Assembly: GCA_002798275.1 (NCBI GenBank) | Contig: NWQR01000001.1 | Coordinates: forward strand, 248,001-312,000 | Reading direction: 5' to 3' | DNA: 64,000 nucleotides | From: Lysobacteraceae bacterium NML08-0793 | GTDB lineage: Bacteria > Pseudomonadota > Gammaproteobacteria > Xanthomonadales > Xanthomonadaceae | In this document: piece by piece, positions 57,221-64,000 of the stretch | Numbering within the stretch: position 1 is the stretch's first letter | Layout: every line of letters begins with the position of its first letter | Notes under the pieces: generated by a model | Databases searched by the model: none | What the model saw: only the letters and a program-made list of their open reading frames with translations | What the model was told of the DNA's origin: nothing | Program-made: the position numbers and the translations under genes

Positions 57221-59145
57221 TGCTGGGTGAACTGGGTTTTTTCGTCCTCTGCCTGGCGCTGCTGGTTGCCGTCCTGCAAAGCGTGATTCCACTGGTCGGG
57301 GCGCAGGTCAACCGAGCCGACTGGATGGCCGTCGCCCGCCCGGCTGCCTATGCGCAGCTGGCGCTGGTGCTGCTCTCGTTTCTGCTGCTCACCCACGCCT
57401 TCGTGGTGCAGGATTTTTCACTGCGCTATGTGGCCGACAACAGCAATTCGCTGTTGCCGATGATTTACCGCATCACCGCCGTCTGGGGGGCGCATGAAGG
57501 CTCGCTGTTGCTCTGGGTACTGGTGCTATCAATCTGGACGGCAGCGGTAGCACTGTGTTCCCGTCATTTGCCGCAGCCGGTCATCGCCCGTGTACTGGGG
57601 GTGCTGGGCATTGTCGCCGTGGGCTTTCTGGCGCTGCTGATTTTCACCAGTGACCCGTTTCGCCGCCTGATTCCCGCCGCCGTCGAAGGCCGGGATTTGA
57701 ACCCGCTGCTGCAAGACCCCGGCATGATCATCCACCCACCGATGTTGTACCTAGGCTATGTCGGTTTTGCCGTGCCGTTTGCCTTCGCCATCGCCGCACT
57801 GCTGGATGGACAGGTGGATGTGCGCTGGCAGCGCTGGACGCGCCCGTGGACGAACATCGCCTTCGGCTTTTTGACCCTTGGCATCGGCCTTGGCAGCTGG
57901 TGGGCGTATTACGAGCTGGGCTGGGGCGGCTGGTGGTTCTGGGACCCGGTGGAAAACGCCAGCTTCATGCCGTGGCTGGTGGGGGCGGCGCTGATTCATT
58001 CCCAGGCTGTTACCGAAAAACGCGGCAGTTTCGCCAGTTGGACCCTGCTGCTGGCCATCGCCGCGTTCTCGCTATCGCTACTCGGTACATTCTTGGTGCG
58101 CTCGGGCGCAATCACCAGTGTGCATGCCTTCGCCGCCGATCCCGGACGCGGCATGTTCATCCTGAGCTATCTTGGCGTGGTGATTGGCGGCTCGCTGCTG
58201 CTGTATGCGCTGCGCGCCCCCGGCACCTTGCCCGAAGCCCGGCAGTTTGCCCCGTTCTCGCGCGAAACCTTGTTGCTAATCAACAACCTGCTGCTGTCGG
58301 TAACCTGCGCGATGGTGCTGCTCGGCACACTCTACCCGATGCTGGCCGATGCGCTTGAGCTTGGCAAAATCTCCGTCGGCCCGCCGTATTTTTCGCTGAT
58401 GTTCCTGCTCTTGATGTCGCCCATCATCGTGCTGCTACCGCTTGGCCCGATCACCCGCTGGCAGCGCGAAGCGCCCGGCAAGGTTTTGCCGCTGCTCCTG
58501 CCTTGGTTGGGTCTGGCACTTTTGGCCGCCGCACTGGCGGCCTTCTTGGCGCCGCAGGGGGCGATCAAAACCGCGGCCGGCATCGGCGCGGCGCTCTGGA
58601 TTGTCGCCGGCACACTTCATTTCGTTGGCAAGCGCCTGCGCAACAGTGGCCGCCTAACCCGCGAAATGTGGGGCATGGCACTGGCGCATCTGGGCGTGGG
58701 GCTGTTTGTTGCCGGCGCCTTGCTGAACGCGGCGCTTGGCGAACAGCGCGAGCTGGCGCTCTCTCCTGGTCAAAGCATCGAACTGCACGGCGATGAATAT
58801 CGTTTTGATGGCGTGCGCCAGCAGCAAGGGCCGAACTATCGCGCCGATATCGGCACCCTCACCGTGCTTCGCAACGGGCGAGAGCTGATGCGCCTGCATC
58901 CGGAAAAGCGCGCCTATGCCAGCGGCGGTCAGGTGATGACCGAAGCGGCGGTGGATTCGGGTCTGTTCCGCGACCGTTATGTGGCGCTGGGCGAATCGCT
59001 CGGCAATCAGGCTTGGGCCGTGCGCGTCCATGCCAAGCCGATGATGGGCTTCATCTGGCTCGCCGCCCTGCTGGTGGCGCTCGGTGGTTTTATCACCGCC
59101 GCGGATCGGCGTTTTTATCGTTATCAAGAGGAGAAGCACGCATGA
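57220..59145 (+). CDS. ccmF: Cytochrome c heme lyase CcmF
   Basis: 641 residues, about 15 membrane helices. Tryptophan-rich heme-handling domain WGGWWFWDPVENASFMPW (about 230-247) with nearby conserved histidines (WGAHEGSLLLW, ALIHSQA). Attaches heme to apocytochrome c CxxCH motifs together with CcmH and CcmI. Overlaps ccmG by 4 bp. Confidence 0.97.
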   Translation: MLGELGFFVLCLALLVAVLQSVIPLVGAQVNRADWMAVARPAAYAQLALVLLSFLLLTHAFVVQDFSLRYVADNSNSLLPMIYRITAVWGAHEGSLLLWVLVLSIWTAAVALCSRHLPQPVIARVLGVLGIVAVGFLALLIFTSDPFRRLIPAAVEGRDLNPLLQDPGMIIHPPMLYLGYVGFAVPFAFAIAALLDGQVDVRWQRWTRPWTNIAFGFLTLGIGLGSWWAYYELGWGGWWFWDPVENASFMPWLVGAALIHSQAVTEKRGSFASWTLLLAIAAFSLSLLGTFLVRSGAITSVHAFAADPGRGMFILSYLGVVIGGSLLLYALRAPGTLPEARQFAPFSRETLLLINNLLLSVTCAMVLLGTLYPMLADALELGKISVGPPYFSLMFLLLMSPIIVLLPLGPITRWQREAPGKVLPLLLPWLGLALLAAALAAFLAPQGAIKTAAGIGAALWIVAGTLHFVGKRLRNSGRLTREMWGMALAHLGVGLFVAGALLNAALGEQRELALSPGQSIELHGDEYRFDGVRQQQGPNYRADIGTLTVLRNGRELMRLHPEKRAYASGGQVMTEAAVDSGLFRDRYVALGESLGNQAWAVRVHAKPMMGFIWLAALLVALGGFITAADRRFYRYQEEKHA

Positions 59146-59684
59146 ACAAGCGCTGGCTGCCTTTGCTGGTCTTCGCCCTGCTGGCGGCACTTTTAGCTAC
59201 CGGGGTGATGATGAGCCGCAACCCCGACCGTGATGCCCTGCCCTCGCCGCTGATTGACAAGCCGGCGCCGGAGTTCATCCTGCCCGACCTGTTCAATCCC
59301 GAACACAACATCACCCTAGGCGACCTGCGCGGCGCGCCCTTCGTGATGAATGTCTGGGGCAGTTGGTGCGTGGCCTGTCGTGATGAACACAAGGCACTGT
59401 CGGACTTTGCCGAAACCCGTCGCGTCCGGGTGATTGGCTACAACTGGAAGGACGAGCCTGAAGACGCCAAACGCTGGCTGGAACAACTGGGCAACCCGTT
59501 CTTCATGGTGGTGCAAGATATCGAAGGCCGCACCGCACTGGATTTCGGCATCTATGGCGCACCGGAAACCTTCTTGGTGGATCGCAAAGGGGTAATCCGC
59601 TGGAAACATGTGGGCATTCTCACCCCGGAGCTGATTGAAAAAGAACTGCTGCCGCGTCTTGCGCTGCTGGAGCAGGGCAAATGA
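59142..59684 (+). CDS. ccmG: Thiol:disulfide interchange protein CcmG/DsbE
   Basis: 180 residues. One N-terminal membrane helix (about 5-24) and a periplasmic thioredoxin fold with the redox pair Cys76-Cys79 in GSWCVACRDEH (CVAC instead of the common CPTC/CPSC). Keeps apocytochrome heme-binding cysteines reduced. GAPETFLVDRKG contains the conserved cis-Pro region. Overlaps ccmF and ccmH by 4 bp. Confidence 0.95.
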   Translation: MNKRWLPLLVFALLAALLATGVMMSRNPDRDALPSPLIDKPAPEFILPDLFNPEHNITLGDLRGAPFVMNVWGSWCVACRDEHKALSDFAETRRVRVIGYNWKDEPEDAKRWLEQLGNPFFMVVQDIEGRTALDFGIYGAPETFLVDRKGVIRWKHVGILTPELIEKELLPRLALLEQGK

Positions 59685-60130
59685 TGCGTGCGCTGTATGC
59701 GCTGCTGCTGTCGCTGGCGTTTTGCCTGCCGCACACTGCCCACCCGCAGGTACAGGGTGACATCAGCCCGCCCGAGTTTCGGGACAGCTTCGAAGAAGCC
59801 CGCTTCCGCGCCCTCACCCACGAGCTGCGCTGCGTGATGTGCCAGAACCAATCGCTGGCCGATTCCAATGCCGAAATCGCCCGCGACCTGCGCAACGAAG
59901 TGCTGGTGCTGCTGCGCCAAGGCAAAACCGATGCGGAAATCCGCGACTTCATGGTCGCGCGCTATGGTGAGTTTGTGCTCTATAAACCGCGTCTACAGGC
60001 ACACACCGCGCTACTGTGGTTTGGCCCCTTGCTGCTGGTGATGGTCGGCGCGCTGGCGGTGTTTTTCCTAATCCGCCGACAGGCGCACAAGACCCGGGAA
60101 ATCCCCATCGACGAACAGCAGGAATGGTGA
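59681..60130 (+). CDS. ccmH: Cytochrome c biogenesis protein CcmH
   Basis: 149 residues: signal peptide (about 1-22), the three-helix domain with LRCVMCQNQ (redox Cys51 and Cys54) and a C-terminal membrane anchor (about 110-130). Passes reductant from CcmG to apocytochrome and forms the lyase with CcmF. One base separates it from ccmI. Confidence 0.96.
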   Translation: MMRALYALLLSLAFCLPHTAHPQVQGDISPPEFRDSFEEARFRALTHELRCVMCQNQSLADSNAEIARDLRNEVLVLLRQGKTDAEIRDFMVARYGEFVLYKPRLQAHTALLWFGPLLLVMVGALAVFFLIRRQAHKTREIPIDEQQEW

Positions 60131-60131
60131 A

Positions 60132-61127
60132 ATGGGCGCATTTTTGTTGAGCGTATCGGTGTTGTCCTTGCTGGTGCTGTTTGCCGTGCTGCGCCCGCTG
60201 CTTGCCCGCAGCCCGGCGCTGGCGGCCTGCTTTGCCACGGTCAGCATCCTGGCAAGCGGCGCCCTGTACTGGCAGCTGGGCACCCCGGCCGCACTCGACC
60301 CGGCGATGCTGCGCGCCCCCCAAAACATGGCCGAAGCCCGCGCACAATTACAAGCCCGGCTGCGCATCAATCCCGAATCAGTCGAAGACTGGCGGCTGCT
60401 GGCACGCACCTATGCGGCAGAAGAACGCTTTGCCGAAGCCGCCCAAGCACATGAGCGCGCCGTGGCACTGGCACCGGAAGATGCCGATGTTCTGGCTGAA
60501 GCGGCGATTGTCGCCACCCGCGCCCGCGCCGACCTGCGCTTTGACCAGACCGCCATCGCCCGACTGCGCCAAGCCCTCGCCATCAACCCCGACCACCAGC
60601 AAGCCCGCTGGTATCTGGGCATCAGCCAGCGTCAGGCCGGTCAGGCTGCGGAAGCTGCCGAAACCTGGCAGCCGCTACTGAAACTGGTCAAGGACGACAA
60701 CGCCCGCGAAGGCATCCTGACGCAAATCAATCAGGCCAGAGCCGAGGCCGGGCTTGCCGCGCTGACACTGCCGAACGCGGAAGAAAACCCCGGCATTGAC
60801 GTAGAAGTCACCTTGAGTGCCGCCTTACTGCGCCAACTGCAAGCCCATCCCCAAGCGCAGATTTTTGTCTTGGCGCGTGCCGCAGATGGCAGCCCGATGC
60901 CGCTGGCGGTGGAACGTCATGCCGTGCGCAGCCCGCTCAAGCTGCGACTGGACGATGCCGACAGCCCGATGCCCACCCTGAAACTCTCAAGTCAGACGCA
61001 GATAGTGCTCCTTGCCCGCATCTCGTTGAACGGCACTGCCCAGAAAGCCGAAGGCGATATCGAATCGGCTCCCGTCAACCTCCGTCTGCCCGCAGCGCAG
61101 CTGCAAAAAATTCATCTGGACATTTAA
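60132..61127 (+). CDS. ccmI: Cytochrome c biogenesis TPR protein CcmI
   Basis: 331 residues. Two N-terminal membrane helices (about 3-20 and 28-46), then TPR repeats (about 65-210: EDWRLLARTYAAEERFAEAAQAHERAVAL and similar) and a C-terminal beta domain of the CcmH/CycH type. Chaperones apocytochrome c to the CcmFH lyase. Last gene of the ccm cluster. Confidence 0.94.
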   Translation: MGAFLLSVSVLSLLVLFAVLRPLLARSPALAACFATVSILASGALYWQLGTPAALDPAMLRAPQNMAEARAQLQARLRINPESVEDWRLLARTYAAEERFAEAAQAHERAVALAPEDADVLAEAAIVATRARADLRFDQTAIARLRQALAINPDHQQARWYLGISQRQAGQAAEAAETWQPLLKLVKDDNAREGILTQINQARAEAGLAALTLPNAEENPGIDVEVTLSAALLRQLQAHPQAQIFVLARAADGSPMPLAVERHAVRSPLKLRLDDADSPMPTLKLSSQTQIVLLARISLNGTAQKAEGDIESAPVNLRLPAAQLQKIHLDI

Positions 61128-61217
61128 CCGCGTTTGCCCAAAATTGACCGCGCGCAGAATCCACTCTCCGGTGCTGCGCGATACTTCCGCGACACACCCA
61201 ACGGACAGGAGTGATTT

Positions 61218-62357
61218 ATGCACCGCAATCGGTTTTACCTTGCCACCGCCATCGCCGCCGTCCTCGCTACCGGCACGGCGCAAGCGCAAAGCGTTACCCC
61301 CATCCGCAGCGGCCAGACACTAGAAGGCCGCCTGACCCAGAACAGCCCGAAGGAAAGCGACGGCAGCGCCTATGCGCTGTACCACTACCGTGGCCGCGCC
61401 GGTGAGCGCATCCAGGTTGAAATGCGCTCCAACGAGTTCGACACCTATCTCACCGTCGGCAGCAGCACCAACGAAGAATGCGATGACTGCCGCCGCAATG
61501 ACGATGGCGGCGAAGGCACCAACAGCCGCCTGCGCTATACCCTGCCCGACAACGGCCAAGTGCAAATCCGTGCCGGTGCGATAAGTGACGATGCCCGCGG
61601 TCGCTTCAGCCTCCAGGTCAGCCCGGCACCGGCGGTCGTGCCGGCACGGCCGCAACCGCTGGAAATCGGCAGTGAAGCCAGCGGCGTGCTGAACAGCAGC
61701 TCCCCGGTCAGTGACAACGACACTCCCTACCAGTTGTGGACGTTGCAAGGCGCCCCCAACCAAACGCTGATCGTGCGGATGAAGTCCGACGAACTGGACT
61801 CCATGCTGCAATACGGCCAGCTCAACGGCAGCAACTTCGTGCAGCAAAGCGAAGACGATGATGGCGGCCAAGGACTCAACTCGCGTCTGCGCATAACCCT
61901 CGATGGCCAAGGTCGCGGCGCGATCCGCGCCACCACGCCGATGGAAGAAAATAGTGGCCGCTATACCATCAGCGCCATGGTGCCTCGGCCGCCCAGCCCG
62001 CCGCGTGTAACCGATGTCGATGTCGGCAGCTCGGTGCGCGGCAAACTCGACAACAGCGCCAATATCGACCCAGACGATGACAGCCTGTTCACCGTTTACC
62101 GCATCAAGGGGCGCGCCGGCCAACGCCTGCGGGTGCAACTGGATTCGGACGATTTCGATGCCGTGCTGCGTTGGGGCGTGTTCAATGGCAACGAATTCAT
62201 TCTTGACAGCGAAGACGACGACGGCGGCGGCGGCACCAATTCGCGCCTGACCGTTACCCTCGATTCCGCAGGTCAGGGCCGACTGGTGGTGAAATCTCTG
62301 GACGGCAGCGAAGGTGGCTACACGCTTTCGGTTACCAACGCCCCCAGCGGACGCTGA
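61218..62357 (+). CDS. Secreted protein with three tandem PPC-like domains
   Basis: 379 residues with a signal peptide (about 1-23, ending AQA). Three homologous beta-sandwich units follow (about 25-135, 145-255, 263-375). Each has a hydrophobic core strand and the motif NDDGGEGTNSRL, SEDDDGGQGLNSRL or SEDDDGGGGTNSRL, which looks like a calcium-binding loop of pre-peptidase C-terminal (PPC) domains. Only the first unit has a cysteine pair (EECDDC). No catalytic domain is attached, so it is not a protease by itself. Perhaps a matrix or binding protein. Confidence 0.85.
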   Translation: MHRNRFYLATAIAAVLATGTAQAQSVTPIRSGQTLEGRLTQNSPKESDGSAYALYHYRGRAGERIQVEMRSNEFDTYLTVGSSTNEECDDCRRNDDGGEGTNSRLRYTLPDNGQVQIRAGAISDDARGRFSLQVSPAPAVVPARPQPLEIGSEASGVLNSSSPVSDNDTPYQLWTLQGAPNQTLIVRMKSDELDSMLQYGQLNGSNFVQQSEDDDGGQGLNSRLRITLDGQGRGAIRATTPMEENSGRYTISAMVPRPPSPPRVTDVDVGSSVRGKLDNSANIDPDDDSLFTVYRIKGRAGQRLRVQLDSDDFDAVLRWGVFNGNEFILDSEDDDGGGGTNSRLTVTLDSAGQGRLVVKSLDGSEGGYTLSVTNAPSGR

Positions 62358-62372
62358 GCGCGTTTGACCGCA

Positions 62373-62404
62373 AAACAAAAACCGCCAGATGGCGGTTTTT
62401 GTTT
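62373..62404. terminator. Bidirectional intrinsic terminator
   Basis: Arms AAACAAAAACCGCC and GGCGGTTTTTGTTT (14 bp, perfect) with loop AGAT. Serves the PPC-like gene and the convergent murA gene. Confidence 0.95.
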
Positions 62405-62427
62405 GCGGCAAATATACCAATGTGCTC

Positions 62428-63950
<1,523 letters not shown>

Positions 63951-64000
63951 CGGGCGAGCCTTGAAGTGCGTAAAATGAGCGCAACATTTTACCCCGGCCA

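Overview
The window is a GC-rich chromosomal segment whose gene content and order (glmM, accD, trpA, trpB, trpF, truA, fimV, asd, aroC, prmB on one strand; later serS, tonB-like, sucA-sucB-lpd, a complete ccm cluster, murA, ibaG) point to a gammaproteobacterium of the Xanthomonadaceae/Lysobacteraceae. This placement rests on synteny and protein character as I remember them, not on a search. No rRNA, CRISPR array, prophage or complete insertion sequence is visible.

Layout. 1-10.95 kb (minus strand): housekeeping block with cell-wall precursor synthesis (glmM, cut by the window edge), fatty acid synthesis (accD), the tryptophan genes trpA/trpB/trpF with a pilin-like gene between trpF and trpB, pseudouridylation (truA), the pilus/polarity protein FimV, asd, aroC and prmB. 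11.0-12.5 kb (plus): a SCO1-type copper chaperone coupled to psd. 12.5-20.8 kb (plus): an accessory island with an AraC-type regulator, DUF1428, two GST-like proteins, a VOC protein, a ParDE toxin-antitoxin pair, an amidase, small membrane proteins, an SDR, an AT-rich acetyltransferase, a chimeric small ORF and the frameshifted tail of a PIN-domain toxin. It also holds three copies of a 16-bp motif and an inverted pair matching a Neisseriaceae DNA-uptake sequence. 20.85-30.7 kb: rnk, parC, a methyltransferase, a cyclophilin, a 97-aa unknown whose stop codon is the target site of a 268-bp MITE-like element, a PCu(A)C copper chaperone, a sulfurtransferase/Nudix/DUF1289 operon, an FKBP, an enoyl-CoA hydratase and nth. 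30.7-35.1 kb (minus): a three-gene ABC/FtsX/HlyD exporter. 35.3-37.7 kb: tRNA-Ser(UGA), a LysR regulator and serS. 37.8-44.2 kb: tonB-like gene and the 2-oxoglutarate dehydrogenase operon. 44.2-53.6 kb: acetyltransferase, LOG protein, YhdH-type reductase, PilH-like receiver, CbpA, peroxiredoxin, dadA, slyD, two NlpC/P60 hydrolases (one behind a near-perfect CRP/Clp site), a Nudix protein and a methionine aminotransferase. 53.7-61.1 kb: ccmA-B, a lipid-anchored azurin, then ccmC-D-E-F-G-H-I. 61.2-64 kb: a secreted three-repeat PPC-like protein, murA and ibaG.

Genes are tightly packed, with many ATGA/GTGA stop-start overlaps implying translational coupling. The best candidate for something new is the 12.5-20.8 kb island. 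One AraC-type regulator may control several small enzymes of electrophile/carbonyl handling through the shared GCGCAATCCGTGACAA motif. Alternatively, the motif may be the leftover 3' end of duplicated regulator copies. Signs of imported DNA (an exact AG-simDUS, a low-GC acetyltransferase, toxin remnants) cluster in the same island.
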